Below, in pieces: positions 26,101 through 33,719 of a stretch of DNA of 64,000 bases. Both the position numbers and the translations under genes were made by a program. Location: the NCBI GenBank assembly GCA_030847615.1, contig JAUMIR010000001.1, positions 65,733,501-65,797,500 on the forward strand, in the 5' to 3' direction. Each line of letters starts with the position of its first letter. Positions within the stretch are counted from its first letter, which is position 1. Source of the stretch: Gambelia wislizenii (lineage: Eukaryota > Chordata > Lepidosauria > Squamata > Crotaphytidae). A model generated the notes under the pieces. The model did not search any database, was not told the DNA's origin, and saw only the letters and a program-made list of their open reading frames with translations.

Positions 26101-29035
26101 GGATTAAGTTAAATTCTGGGGTGAGGCAAGGTTGTCCCCTAAGCCCTCTTTTGTATGTTATTGCGTTGGATGCTATTCTGTGTAAGATTAGTTTGGACAA
26201 GAGCATCTCGGGGATCCAAATTCCGCGTCCGTTGGACAGTGCATGGTTGGTTCGATATGAATCTGTTAAATTTGTTGCCCATGCTGATGATGTGTCCTTC
26301 TTGGTTAAGGACAGGATGGAAGTTAGAAAGATTAAAGATGCTTTTGAGGCCTACGGTCGAGTTTCTGGTGCTCGACTTAACATGGAAAAGAGTTTTTTGA
26401 TCAGGATTTTTGCTGCAGAGGACAAGATGGCAGCTATTCCTCTAAAGGACATAGTTGGAGAAAAGGAAAGGTGGCAAGCAGAGCAAGAGGCAAAGATGGA
26501 TAGGGTGAAGATCCTGGGGCTGAATTTTGCGTTGGCTCCAGAGGGATGGAAAGAAAATTGGTATCGCTGGTTGGAAAAAGTGAAAGAGAGGGTGGCCCTC
26601 TGGCAGAGATGGAAGCTGACCATTTACCAGAGAGCCGCTTTTGTAAATACCTACCTGCTTCCCGTGGCAGCCAACTTGGCGGCTGTTTTCCCACCTCCAG
26701 ATTCAGTGATTAAAGAAGCTGATCGGGTTCTCTTCAAGTTCCTTTGGGGAATGGCCACGTTCCCCCTGGCAAGGGCAGTGGCTTATGGGCAGGTAGAACA
26801 AGGGGGCCTGGACTTCCCAGCCCTGGGACCTAAGTTCATCGCCATCTTTTCTGCTCAAAACTTTGGGAAAGTTTCTCTGTTACAAAAGGGTCAGATTCAA
26901 CCTCAGGCTTGGCTAGTTTTGTTTTGTGAGTGCTGGATAGGGACTAGATGGGGAAAGACTTGGTGGGAGGAAGGCTCATTAAGTTTTAGGTTTTCTTTGC
27001 CTGAAAAATTGAAAGCACCAGATTATTTGAAAGACTTTGTTTTTTACATAAAGAAATATAAAATTCATGCTGAGGAGTTGAAGGGGGAAGACAGACCAGG
27101 TCAGAGCATCAAGAGGACTTTGTACAGGAAAATAGTGGAGGAGATTTATGTTAACCCGTTTTTGCAAAAGCGTCAGGCCAAACTAGATTTATCAGAATAC
27201 CTAAATCACCAGACTAACCCAATTGAGTATTTCATGGACAAAAGGGTCCCCAAAAAGTTGTGGGACTTGAGGTGGAGGCTCTACCATCAGGTTCTTAATC
27301 TGAGGGGAAAGAGACCATGGACCGCAGAGGATGAGCAGACCTGTCCGCGTCTGAAATGTAAAAAGGCTGAGATTTTGAGTGGCGTGGCACAAAAGGAGAC
27401 GATCAGACATTTTGTCCAGGACTGCCCGAGTGCCCGGGAAACATGGGAGGAGGTGGCCCGGGTCCTGGATTGGCCCGATTTGGCACAGCAGGCTTGGGAG
27501 ACAGTGCTTTCAGGGACTGAGCCTCCAGAGGGTGTCAGGGGACCCAGAAAGTCAGTGGGCCAAAAGAGGAAGAGGAAGGAGTCTGGTTCTGTGGCTGAGA
27601 GTTTTTGGAAAGTACCCTGGTCCACGGTGCGCCTGGTAAACCTTTATGTGATGTTAGGGTTAGTTTTCCAGAGAAAAAAGGAGGTGAAAAGTCAAAATCT
27701 GCAGGATGTAAAAGGCACTGCCTATTATGTGAAGAATGTAATTGAAAATTTAGCTCTGAGTGAAAAAGAGAAATTGCCAAGCTATCGTTGGAAAAAGTTT
27801 TGGCCGTGGTTTAGTGAGACGACCCCAGCAATAACATAAAATGATATTTTAAATAAATATTTTATTAATTTTGTATTATTTTGTATTATTATTTTTAATT
27901 AATATTTTATTGGTTTTTTTCATTTCTAAGTAGGTATAATTATAATGTGTAAATATAATGTGAATATAGTGTGTTTAGATTAAAGGGAAAAATACATTAG
28001 TGTTAGGATAGATTTACTTTTGTATTAGTAAGAAAAGAGGAAAATAATTAGTATTATTTTTGTATTATTGTTGTGGCCTTTTGCGGTCGGGTGTATTTTT
28101 TAGTAGAATGGTCTTACTCCAATAAAAAAATTCCCTAAAAAAAAAAAAAAAAAAAAAATTCCCAACACTATTTTTGCAGGTATCTGAGAAGCCACAATAT
28201 CTATCTACAAACTATCTCCACATGCAAATAGTTCATCACATGGAACATCCTAAGGCATTATCTGAATTGGTGCTTTGGTATAGGGCAGATGGATATTCGA
28301 TTTAATAGCAGGTTCTATTTCTATGCTAGAAGTTAAACAAAGTGGATCATCCAATTTCACTGTGTTCACAAGCCAATATGGATGAGTGATCTTCTCACCA
28401 AGAGAATTTATGAGTTGTGTCCTTCTAACAACTTGGATTACCGTATGATGATATCCTTATCTCCATAAACATTTCAAGTCTCAAAAAATTGTGCACCAAT
28501 ATGTGAGACAAGAAAACACACGAGCTAGCTGCATAGAGAGTGCTTAACTCTGGCTGCTTTTATGGGGAAGTAAGGGCTTGTCCCCCCCACTCCTAAAAAG
28601 AATACAAATCTGGCATAATTCTTGATTACAAACCTGTTTCTCTTTCAGAGTTTCCTGTAGTGACTGGATGCCACTGGTGCTCCGGCGGAATTTAGACATC
28701 CTCCGGCCTGGGTCTACGACTGCACGGGGAATGCCCCGAAGTCGAGAACGATCAGAACCTCCTGAATCCTTTCTAGCTTGTGAGACAGACTCATATTCTT
28801 GTGGACCAGGGCCAGGCTCCATAGTCTCTGGTGGGACAAGGCTACCTTGAGCATCTGCTGGGAAGTTTTCATCAGCACCTGGCTCAGGCTCAGCATGCTC
28901 TGGAGCAGGTGGTTGTGCAACATTATCCTGGGGGTCAGTAGGTTCAGGAGCAGAGTCCTGAGGAGCAGATTCCTGAGGAGCAGCATCTGCAACAGCCCCT
29001 TCAGCTTCTGGGTTATTGTTTGGTGCTTCTTCCAT
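2018..29035 (-). CDS. DNAH8: Dynein axonemal heavy chain 8, 5' part (coding exons 1-10)
   Basis: Heavy chain of the outer dynein arm, an ATP-driven microtubule motor of motile cilia and sperm flagella. Ten minus-strand coding exons lie at 29035-28634, 22611-22477, 18922-18838, 15422-15274, 14963-14774, 12780-12617, 11410-11234, 9272-9159, 7940-7833 and 2119-2018. Every junction is GT-AG, and phases match throughout, giving 542 codons without a stop. Landmarks match vertebrate DNAH8 as I know it: [68 protein letters not shown] and [15 protein letters not shown]. The first about 90 residues are acidic and proline/glutamine-rich; the rest enters the N-terminal tail region (DHC_N1) used for assembly with other chains. 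The motor, stalk and AAA domains of this roughly 4,500-residue protein lie off the left edge. Start chosen: ATG at 29035 in an acidic leader with an acceptor AG just upstream (29045-29044), so an upstream 5' UTR exon is likely but not located. Confidence 0.93.
2766..3093. mobile_element. Foldback (palindromic) DNA element, copy 1
   Basis: A 328-bp near-perfect inverted repeat with arms of about 155-160 bases and a tiny centre. The ends are GGACTTTTTCGGATG and CATCCGAAAAAGTCC, flanked on both sides by AAC (2763-2765 and 3094-3096), a likely 3-bp target duplication. It has no coding capacity. A second member lies at 4455-4794 in the same DNAH8 intron. A 3-bp duplication would fit PIF/Harbinger-like MITEs, but the family is not identified. 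Confidence 0.8.
3112..4051. repeat. Inverted repeat pair flanking a CR1 copy
   Basis: 3112-3164 (GTTGGTACTTACTGTGAAGG onward, through 'ttcttggatgg' and 'gcaatccac') reappears as a reverse complement at 3953-4005. The phrase 'gagaagcaatccacaatcag' also occurs in direct orientation at about 3149 and 4029. A CR1 fragment fills the middle. This is a rearranged or nested repeat whose family I do not recognise. Confidence 0.6.
3396..3930 (-). mobile_element. 5'-truncated CR1 LINE, end of ORF2 plus 3' end
   Basis: Minus-strand reading gives the end of a CR1 reverse transcriptase, including [40 protein letters not shown] and [11 protein letters not shown], then a short 3' UTR and ATTCTATG-type repeats at 3396-3420. 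The C-terminal frame is open for 125 codons but the catalytic core is absent, so the copy is dead. Confidence 0.9.
4455..4794. mobile_element. Foldback (palindromic) DNA element, copy 2
   Basis: A 340-bp inverted repeat with ends GGACTTTTTCGGATG and CATCCGAAAACGTCC, flanked by TTA on both sides (4452-4454 and 4795-4797). It shares with copy 1 at 2766 the termini, the 'actgttgcg' block and a similar centre (GATAAACTTT here, GATCAACTTT there), but the stems differ between copies while the arms within each copy match. Confidence 0.8.
5000..6640 (-). pseudogene. Degraded open frames of unknown origin, possibly a retroelement ORF
   Basis: Several adjoining minus-strand frames look like pieces of one decayed coding region. 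6640-6395 is Lys/Cys-rich. 6408-6175 carries [20 protein letters not shown]. 5392-5120 is strongly acidic ([19 protein letters not shown]). Frameshifts and stops separate them, and no splice sites link them to DNAH8. I do not recognise a family; a LINE ORF1 or gag-like origin is a guess based on charge composition and the repeat-rich setting. Confidence 0.3.
7014..7083. repeat. Fragment of the 'cctcacagcctgg' foldback family
   Basis: Contains 'cctcacagcctggaaa', 'ccaaggaaaatctatgg' and 'catgaaagcc', the right-hand arm of the repeat family also seen at 34.98-35.13, 50.72-50.85 and 52.52-52.77 kb. Only one arm is present here. Confidence 0.6.
7833..7940 (-). CDS. DNAH8: DNAH8 coding exon 9
   Basis: 108 bases, 36 codons, phase 0 at both ends, acceptor 'atcttag', donor GTAAGT. 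It encodes [20 protein letters not shown] and [16 protein letters not shown], a close match to the tail region of DNAH8. It is too short and too low in ATG codons to show as a long frame. Confidence 0.9.
8110..8333. mobile_element. hAT-like MITE with inverted-repeat ends
   Basis: Starts around 'gttcacgctacacaattgcagtgct' and ends around 'ggaatcacagtgctataattatg', with internal mirror phrases 'ggaatcctggggttcgtagc' and 'ctacaaatcccaggattcc'. The same family appears near 53.03, 56.54 and 59.66 kb. The ends are approximate and no clean target duplication was found. Confidence 0.55.
8335..8500 (-). repeat. LINE-derived interspersed fragment, family uncertain
   Basis: Phrases such as 'gcactgctacaatgaaggccttgtcttg' resemble a widespread reptile LINE-derived repeat whose other part seems present at about 59.22-59.64 kb. 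No intact frame was found. The call is by recognition only. Confidence 0.35.
9159..9272 (-). CDS. DNAH8: DNAH8 coding exon 8
   Basis: 114 bases, 38 codons, phase 0 at both ends, acceptor 'actctag', donor GTAAGT. It encodes [19 protein letters not shown] and [19 protein letters not shown], matching vertebrate axonemal dynein heavy chain tails. Confidence 0.92.
9300..11230. other. DNAH8 intron 7, one SINE only
   Basis: Apart from the SINE tail at 10436-10580 this AT-rich intron holds homopolymer runs and short unrelated open frames on both strands, with nothing I can assign to a gene. Confidence 0.5.
10436..10580 (+). repeat. Sauria SINE, 5'-truncated
   Basis: Plus-strand tail with 'gagcaagtcacactctctcag', 'ggaaggcaaaggcaaacc', 'cttgccaagaaaaccctat', 'agggtcaccataagtc' and 'gacttgaaggcatacaacaac', typical of the Bov-B-derived 3' part of Sauria SINEs. 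The tRNA head is missing. Confidence 0.8.
11234..11410 (-). CDS. DNAH8: DNAH8 coding exon 7
   Basis: 177 bases, 59 codons, phase 0. It encodes [18 protein letters not shown], then [20 protein letters not shown] and [17 protein letters not shown]. The 'tttatag' acceptor and AAG|GTAATT donor are clear. This is one of the most conserved parts of the dynein tail, so the assignment is strong. Confidence 0.95.
12189..12549 (+). mobile_element. LINE 3' end: C-terminal zinc-finger-like fragment with 12-bp target duplication
   Basis: A 361-bp insertion flanked by identical GCATATATGACA on both sides (12177-12188 and 12550-12561). The plus strand reads as the C-terminus of a non-LTR ORF2: [35 protein letters not shown], then CCAFCNRTC followed by GLFSHQRAC, a Cys/His finger. 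It ends in (GA)n. It is severely 5'-truncated, as in target-primed reverse transcription. The LINE family is not identified with certainty; L2-, Rex- or RTE-like are options. Confidence 0.8.
12617..12780 (-). CDS. DNAH8: DNAH8 coding exon 6
   Basis: 164 bases. It completes a split Gly codon from exon 5, then reads [36 protein letters not shown] and [18 protein letters not shown], ending in phase 0 before GTAAGT. The acceptor is 'attttag'. Confidence 0.95.
13400..13852 (+). repeat. Pyrimidine-rich tandem repeat with imperfect inverted ends
   Basis: About three diverged units built on 'gctggattggactattcccc', 'cagtctgcctcttttct' and runs of C (13500-13745). This makes a strongly strand-biased polypyrimidine tract. 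The flank 13745-13852 has an imperfect inverted repeat ('agtgaagcaaatggaaac' and 'ttttttgcttcact', both around 'ccagtat'). Open frames here are composition artefacts. Confidence 0.6.
14774..14963 (-). CDS. DNAH8: DNAH8 coding exon 5
   Basis: 190 bases, 63 codons plus one base, starting in phase 0 after 'tttttag'. It encodes [16 protein letters not shown], then [20 protein letters not shown] and [19 protein letters not shown]. The ATSNWGALN block is characteristic of the DNAH5/DNAH8 N-terminal region. Donor ATG|GTAAGA. Confidence 0.95.
15274..15422 (-). CDS. DNAH8: DNAH8 coding exon 4
   Basis: 149 bases completing a split codon from exon 3, 50 codons in all. It encodes [38 protein letters not shown] and [12 protein letters not shown], ending in phase 0 before GTACGT. 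The acceptor is 'attttcag'. Confidence 0.95.
16136..16310 (+). mobile_element. CR1 LINE 3' end, plus orientation
   Basis: Contains the last codons of CR1 ORF2 ([24 protein letters not shown]), the conserved 3' UTR phrase 'gggttggactggatggtcc' and the ATTCTATG terminal repeats at 16294-16310. Strongly 5'-truncated. Confidence 0.9.
16731..17665 (-). mobile_element. 5'-truncated CR1 LINE with part of the RT domain
   Basis: Minus-strand reading gives [20 protein letters not shown] (RT motif), then [12 protein letters not shown] with the FADD catalytic box, [19 protein letters not shown], and the C-terminal [14 protein letters not shown] block before the 3' end at about 16731. Frameshifts break it. 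At 17297-17298 it keeps the unoccupied TA that is the insertion site of a Tigger-like element in the related copy at 59791-62477. Confidence 0.92.
17869..17889. repeat. (CA)n microsatellite
   Basis: About ten CA dinucleotides next to the CR1 copy in DNAH8 intron 3. Confidence 0.95.
18838..18922 (-). CDS. DNAH8: DNAH8 coding exon 3
   Basis: 85 bases, 28 codons plus one base. It encodes [18 protein letters not shown] and [10 protein letters not shown]. The acceptor is 'ttttaacag' and the donor TAG|GTAAAT. Phase 0 in and phase 1 out fit exons 2 and 4. Confidence 0.93.
19413..20441. repeat. 66-bp minisatellite between inverted arms
   Basis: The core (about 19562-20250) has 11 units of 63-67 bases built on 'attgctttctattggaagg' and 'gggacagaaagca'. 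Because the unit is close to 22 codons, it opens long frames on both strands; these are artefacts. Unit subtypes recur in an A-C-D order (about 198 bases). The left arm 19413-19520 ('attggtcggactttggaggg', 'cccagctggcaaaagct') is matched in reverse complement by 20313-20441. The whole sits in DNAH8 intron 2. Confidence 0.85.
22030..22049. repeat. (CA)n microsatellite
   Basis: About ten CA units in DNAH8 intron 2. Confidence 0.95.
22477..22611 (-). CDS. DNAH8: DNAH8 coding exon 2
   Basis: 135 bases, 45 codons, phase 0 at both ends. It encodes [39 protein letters not shown] and ILDGPT, a very close match to the residues after LQETLKEKQ in vertebrate DNAH8. Acceptor 'cctttag', donor GTAAGT. The ATG-to-stop view misses it because its only Met is internal. 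Confidence 0.95.
22800..23330 (-). mobile_element. LTR-like unit (candidate solo LTR)
   Basis: On the minus strand the segment has a TATA box (TATAAA, plus positions 23238-23243), then about 390 bases, then a poly(A) signal (AATAAA, plus positions 22849-22854). It also holds overlapping TCAAGGTCA nuclear-receptor half-sites (23034-23056). No protein family is seen in its open frames. Promoter plus poly(A) signal in so short a span fits a solo LTR, but the TG...CA ends and target duplication were not found. Confidence 0.35.
24289..24316. repeat. (AT)n microsatellite
   Basis: About 14 AT units immediately upstream of the Tx1-like LINE insertion. Confidence 0.95.
24384..27839 (+). CDS. Tx1/L1-like LINE ORF2: endonuclease (partial) and reverse transcriptase
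   Basis: An uninterrupted 1151-codon frame of a non-LTR retrotransposon, antisense within DNAH8 intron 1. Domains: the second half of an APE-type endonuclease with GDFN at residues 36-39, SRID at 124-127 and SDH at 148-150; RT with [44 protein letters not shown] (catalytic Asp about 523), [14 protein letters not shown] and AHADD (Asp 635/636); and a C-terminal Cys/His motif (CPRLKC, then RHFVQDC) from about 987. The endonuclease lacks its N-terminal part, so the insertion is 5'-truncated and unlikely to be autonomous. The first about 30 codons may be flanking DNA and the ATG is probably not native. Layout and motifs fit the Tx1 clade; the family within it is not identified. The absence of stops suggests recent insertion. 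Confidence 0.9.
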   Translation: MHCLFCSLELNCSFHGPYEGLILPLDQVSYYLIIVGDFNNRARMMDRSAYADQKERTKLSLPKPLTAEERELESFLERQGLKDAALDVENELEFFPVFCRKAFGSDFPPMEGVRFTHYHKTSASRIDRVRTVKEMKVEKCTVMITPWSDHGLLAVEFSIGQVYPKGRPLWRLRPKFLEDVAYKEHIASALAHSLTLADMYKDDLCRWWERVKRAVRATSRAYETNINGKQIQEYHLAIYHFLKCHYRLNQGVPFSEQELNWAKGVIARFCQKQRQNRKRSKNFRTRGGVVDMDEWAGARSPRAPIELNGLRASESDPIVFRPSEMLDIMEGYYKQLYARKNIDIEEIKGFFQAFSEDQMGTLYKGLSPEDRKRLVSPIEEQEVHEVIVQGKGKSAPGPDGLSWNFYKVYRKWIVPPLTTLFNFLWDNNELPETFYQGVLIFSPKEGDPTLPKNWRPIALTNVDYRMLAKILNNRLAKVADKIVMEAQTSAVPGRTMVDSLCLFREVFRLSKEGDWTGQILQVDQMKAFDNVDHTFLWETLKWKGVPERFIALVKLFYRDAEVVLQVNGHRGKRIKLNSGVRQGCPLSPLLYVIALDAILCKISLDKSISGIQIPRPLDSAWLVRYESVKFVAHADDVSFLVKDRMEVRKIKDAFEAYGRVSGARLNMEKSFLIRIFAAEDKMAAIPLKDIVGEKERWQAEQEAKMDRVKILGLNFALAPEGWKENWYRWLEKVKERVALWQRWKLTIYQRAAFVNTYLLPVAANLAAVFPPPDSVIKEADRVLFKFLWGMATFPLARAVAYGQVEQGGLDFPALGPKFIAIFSAQNFGKVSLLQKGQIQPQAWLVLFCECWIGTRWGKTWWEEGSLSFRFSLPEKLKAPDYLKDFVFYIKKYKIHAEELKGEDRPGQSIKRTLYRKIVEEIYVNPFLQKRQAKLDLSEYLNHQTNPIEYFMDKRVPKKLWDLRWRLYHQVLNLRGKRPWTAEDEQTCPRLKCKKAEILSGVAQKETIRHFVQDCPSARETWEEVARVLDWPDLAQQAWETVLSGTEPPEGVRGPRKSVGQKRKRKESGSVAESFWKVPWSTVRLVNLYVMLGLVFQRKKEVKSQNLQDVKGTAYYVKNVIENLALSEKEKLPSYRWKKFWPWFSETTPAIT
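27840..28164 (+). mobile_element. 3' UTR and A-rich tail of the Tx1-like LINE
   Basis: About 300 bases of AT-rich 3' UTR, then 'ggccttttgcggtcggg', 'agaatggtcttactcc' and 'aataaaaaaattcccta' leading to a 23-nt A run and 'ttccca'. The same 3' end, 5'-truncated, recurs at 56598-56730, which confirms where the element ends. Confidence 0.85.
28634..29035 (-). CDS. DNAH8: DNAH8 coding exon 1 (start codon)
   Basis: 402 bases, 134 codons. It starts [15 protein letters not shown], runs through an acidic Pro/Gln-rich leader with imperfect [17 protein letters not shown] repeats, and ends [20 protein letters not shown] plus KEKQ before a GTTTGT donor. An acceptor-like TATAG lies 10 bases upstream of the ATG (29045-29044), so this is probably the second exon of the mRNA. 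The leader is poorly conserved among dyneins; the last 25 residues anchor the identification. Confidence 0.9.
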
Positions 29036-29329
29036 TTTAATTCCTATAGTTTACAAATGAGACCCTTGTTAATATGATAGAAGAATAGCTTAGAACAGTG
29101 ATTGTTACACATTTTACTGTAATAGAAGTGTCCCTTTGCAAGTAATTCAGTTTTATGTATATACCTAAATCCTCCAAAACCACCTATATTGCATCTACCA
29201 AAAACCATCTCTCATGACATTTTCTGATATCTGATAAGATCAATATATTCTTCACTCTTGTATGTTTGTGGAGTGGGGAGGAAGAGAAATGAACAAAGAA
29301 AAGATGGGGAGTACCAAATATGTATGTGT

Positions 29330-29990
29330 GTCATGCCCCATGAGGCTATAGTCGGAGGAGGAGGAGGAGGACATGGCAGGGAATGGTCCTAGAGACCCTG
29401 GCACAGGTTTATCTACACCTGTGCCAGCAGGGAACCCTGCCAGCCTAGTAGAGGCTGGAGCAGAGGAAGAGCCTGGTCCAAGTGGGTTGGCATCATTCCC
29501 AGCAGAGTCCTGCCCACTCAGATAAGGACAAAGAAAAAGAGAGGGACTTACCTCCACCATCGTATACCCAGCAGTGAGCTCAAAGGAAGTCTCTGAGACT
29601 TCTGAGAAAAACGTTCTCATTAAGAAACACCTGACAAAGTAACACCTGACAAAGGTTAATTGGTTTACACATGCTGGGAGAGGTGATGGAGGCTTTGTCA
29701 GAGATCAACTGCTCTTCCTAGTGAACGCTTCCTGCTGACTTCGGTACCTGGATTCCAGTTATCTTGACTTCTGTTACCTTGGCTTGTGCTTAGATCTTGG
29801 ACTCTCCCTGACTACTCTGCTGCCTGCTCCTGTTGATCCTTGGACTGCTTTGGACCACACTGACTGATTGCCGTAAGCCTCTGACCTTTTGGACTGTGTT
29901 TTCATTCCTGTGAGCTAATTAACATTTGGCTCCCTTCCCAGACTAGTGCTGTTTATACTTTGCTGGTACTTAGTGCTTTCCAGACAATGT
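29330..29990 (+). repeat. LTR-like interspersed repeat
   Basis: Contains a string of 'ttggactgctttggaccaca'- and 'ctgacttcggtacctgga'-type phrases common in reptile LTR retroelement ends, and (GGA)n at 29353-29370. No retroelement protein is visible. It lies just upstream of DNAH8 exon 1. The classification is by impression only. Confidence 0.35.
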
Positions 29991-31015
29991 GTGTGAAACA
30001 GAAACAGAGACAGAGAGAAGGGTGGCAGAAAGGGAAATGGCCTCACCCACATTTGGCTCCTGTCCCAGCATGTGGTCCTCATCAATTAATCCCTGAAGAA
30101 ATGCAACCATTGGTTTAAAAGAAACTGGTTGCCAATCACAGTATGACTTTTGGTTACACAATATTTTAAAATGTCTCCACTGTTTAACCAGAATCTCTAT
30201 TGCAACTAGGATGGAGGGGTGGGGTAAGTTAAGTTTTGGGGTAATGTGCATTAATTTTTTAAACAGTAGTTTCACGTCTGAAAAGCTAAGATCTCTCTTT
30301 CTCTCCATATTTGTACAATCTTTTGTTGGAAGCAAAATGCCCATCTGAAGAGAGAACAAAGGTACTAGTAGAGAAAAAAGTCTTATCTCTTGTCTCTAAG
30401 TCTAAGGTCTACATTCTTATTCCTAAAATCTGCATTAGACTGGTTTAAAATTCCTAGGTAGGCTACTAAGATTTAGCAGGAAAGTTCTCTTCTTCACCAA
30501 ACATTGACTTTTCCTCATAGGAAGAAAGGCTGAGGTGAGCTGCTAGATTTGTGATACCAGACACCCCCCTGGATCTTAAAGAATGGTAGATCCGGGGGAG
30601 GTGTTTTAATGATGGGCATGGAGGTGAGCACAGGGGTTGGCCTAGGGCGTAGCTACACCCTGGCAAGGAGGAGGCAGGGGCAGGGTTCAGGCAGGGACTA
30701 TTTTACCCGTTGCGGCCCCTGGCTTCCTCCTCTTTTCCACTGGATTGAAGGAGGAGGAACATCTATCAATTGGAACCAGGAGGGAGAGCTAAGTTGGCTG
30801 GGCTGTGCTTTTGGTGTATGATTGAGCAGCCCAGCAGTGTGGTTGGGTGATTTCTGATTGAATCTTACTTAATTTCTGATGTCTGTGAGAATCTTACTTA
30901 ATAGGCAAAAATAGGCTTTATTACATTGGTCAGTTTCTTTGTTTCCTTTGTTCCTTTGTTCCTCCACTTGGTCGATACAACCCCCCCTCTTCCCCCTCCC
31001 CCCTCCCTTGTGGGC
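29991..31015. other. Intergenic, no gene recognised
   Basis: Holds a GC-rich stretch (30650-30830) followed by polypyrimidine runs near 30940-31010. Open frames are short and unsupported. It could contain a DNAH8 5' UTR exon or promoter, but no clear CpG island is seen. Confidence 0.35.
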
Positions 31016-31275
31016 TGTGGTTTTAATTGCTTGAACTTTTAGGCAATTGGTTCAAATATTTGAACTTTTAATTAATTGAATTTTTGAATTGGTCCTTGAA
31101 ACCTGATTGTTTGATTAGTTGGTATAATTGATTGTACTTTAATTATCTGAATTTTGAATTGATTGGTCTTGAACTTTCAATCCTTGATCTTATTAATTGA
31201 TCTTTTAATTGATTTAATTTCGAATCGATTGTTTTTATTTTAATTTATTTTAATCGATTGCCTTATTTTCCTCTA
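31016..31275. repeat. AATTGA/TTAATTGA-motif-rich AT tract
   Basis: About 260 bases in which 'attgatt', 'ttaattga', 'ttgaattg' and 'aatcgattg' recur at irregular spacing, following a C-rich block. It is not a clean tandem repeat and has no coding potential. Confidence 0.5.
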
Positions 31276-31279
31276 CTAA

Positions 31280-33700
31280 AAAACACAGCTTGCAAGTCTT
31301 GGGCCTGGACTATACAGTGCTGTGTAAGAGATAACAAAAATGTTATGTGTATGCAAATACAAAGGCATTTATTATCCAGAGCACTGCTTCTCAGGCTAAT
31401 GTGAGGGACTAGCAATCATTGTTTTCGTGTGCTAGGTCCTCGGACCAGTCCAGGCATCATCACTTTCAGTAACACTGATTCTGAGAACCCCAGAGTTCGT
31501 GAAAGCAGTGGCAGTTGATGGCATCCCTGACACTGAAGTAGCCAATCTACTCTGAATTTTAGTCCCACCTTTAAAGGAGTTATTCAAGGCATTGAGCCCA
31601 TTTTGGAGCTAAAGTTCAGCATCTTGGACAGCTCTTTTAAACCCAGACTAAAACCCAGAGTGGATTCACTACCCAATTAACTTGGAAGTTACCAGGCATC
31701 ACTGCATGAAAGGTAGGCAAATAATATCAATCTACTACAATCAATTTACTACTATATCTTCATAGCCATACTATGAAGTGATATACCAAGGTAATTTCTG
31801 TCAAGTTCATTCAGGTACTAACTGTTAATTGACATGTGTTGTTACTGAACTCTTAGGATCTGTTGTCATGCAAGATTTAGCAAAAAGATAAAAGTGAATT
31901 TGCAGAAATTAAAATAACTAGAAGTCAAAATAAAAGAAATGAAAGAAATAGAAGTCCTGTTCCCCATTATATCTGGAAGTGAGATGATCTCTCTTGGACT
32001 GGAGAGGAGGAAATAAGTCACCTTCCAGCTTTTTCCTCTTACATGTTACTTTCTAGAAATATTATTTTCAGCCTTCATTAGAAGAGAGAGGGTGTTTTAG
32101 AGGGGAGGAGGTGCAGCTAGAACTGGACCATGGAACTGAAGTCCAGGGCACCACAGCCCAATCCCCATCAAAAGACCACCCAGAAAATGGCACGGGGTGG
32201 GCAGAAAAGTTAGAAATGTTAGTTTTTGGACTACAACTCCCAGAATCCCAACAGCCGGTAGATTTTGGAAGTACAGTCTAACAAGTAACTTTTCCAGGTC
32301 TGCTGTTGGCACCTAGTCTTTTCTGGGCATGCTGGTGCCCGCCAATGCTGACACTTATCACAGCATCCCTTCTTTCCCCTTTAAAAAAAATAGTACTCAG
32401 CTGAGAATTTACAGGTGCTGATTTTATCAATTTTACTTTAAACACATATTATCCCTTACCACAATAAAATGGTGCTTATTCCCAAGTACTGGTCAACAGA
32501 AGCAAGCTCCATCTTATTCTTATTATCATGTCATGTTTTGAATTCAAAATGTAAAACTGCCCATGCTCAGATTTTTTCCTTTTTTAAAAATCAGGGATGA
32601 CAAATAGTTTTTATTTTGCTCTAGCATGTCAGGAATACTGAAGCAGTTGTAAAACACAGAATGGCAGTTGTGTCTGGGAAGAGAAGCATTAGTTATGCAA
32701 TATAAATGGCCATCTCAAAGTGGGTAGGTGTAAATCCATGAAATCCAGGGCCTAAAATTACCTAGCTATGCCACTGGGAGTAATCTTGTTTGCCTCTAGG
32801 AGTTTTCATTCTCTCACTTTCCTGTTTGAAAGGAAGAGGCAAGTTGGCTTAAGTTTCCTCCTCTCTCCCATCCCCAAATCATCCCCTGACAGACTTTAAT
32901 AAAAAGGGAAGCCACACTGAATTCACTTCATCTACCAAGTGTCAAGCCTTTTCCTTCACCTGCTCAGAAGAAAATGAAATCCAGTAATGGTGGGGTGGAA
33001 GGATTCAGAAAGGGCACACTCACTGCATGTGCAGTTTAAAAGGGCTTCCAAGCACCCAGCTGGGACTATATGTGGAAGGACACGTTACATTCTAAACTGT
33101 GAAAAGACTCCTCTGACCGTTGGGCACAGAACTGATCAACCCAACAATGGGATGGAATCATGTCACAGATGCAACGGAAAGGTCCTACCTTCTGTCAGTC
33201 TGTATTACTAGGCAATCATGTGTGTATCTAGGAACTAGCATAAAGCTTTCACTACAGCAGCAGAAAGGGATGTCACTGTAGCGCACTGATGCCTCTGAGT
33301 ATATCAAGAGTACCAGGCAGCAAAAGCTGTTGTAGCAGAGTTGCAATCATCAGGAGAAGAAATGAGCACACAGACACAGATGTGTGTCTAAACTATTTTT
33401 CTTTATTAAAGCATGTTGGAGAAATATTTACAGTGAGTCTGAGACTCCTAGCATACAGACTACATAACACAGCACAATGTACAGTGCAGTCCTGTCACTG
33501 TAAAGCCCAGATTGAAAGCACACAGTCTGAGCAAAATCCAAATCAAGTGCTGAGACTGAAGGTGGGGTGATAGACACATGTCCTTCCCACACCTGTCTCC
33601 CAGACATATTCTAGATATGCTTGCCAGCTGCGTTTAGCCTGCTCATTGCTGGCCCCGGCAGGCTGTAGCATATCATACTATGCCAGCTTTTTACAGTATA
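31280..33700. other. Intergenic, no gene recognised
   Basis: Between the AT tract and the copia remnant I see only short frames without family resemblance. A MITE-like phrase 'actacaactcccagaatcc' occurs at about 32230-32250. Confidence 0.4.
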
Positions 33701-33719
33701 AATTTCCAGTGATTGTATA

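Noticed and set aside
24462..28185. CAGGTATCT at 24462-24470 and 28177-28185 as target duplication of the Tx1-like element
   Set aside because: The right copy starts 13-19 bases after the end of the A-rich tail, so it does not abut the element; probably chance. The 5' junction is left open.
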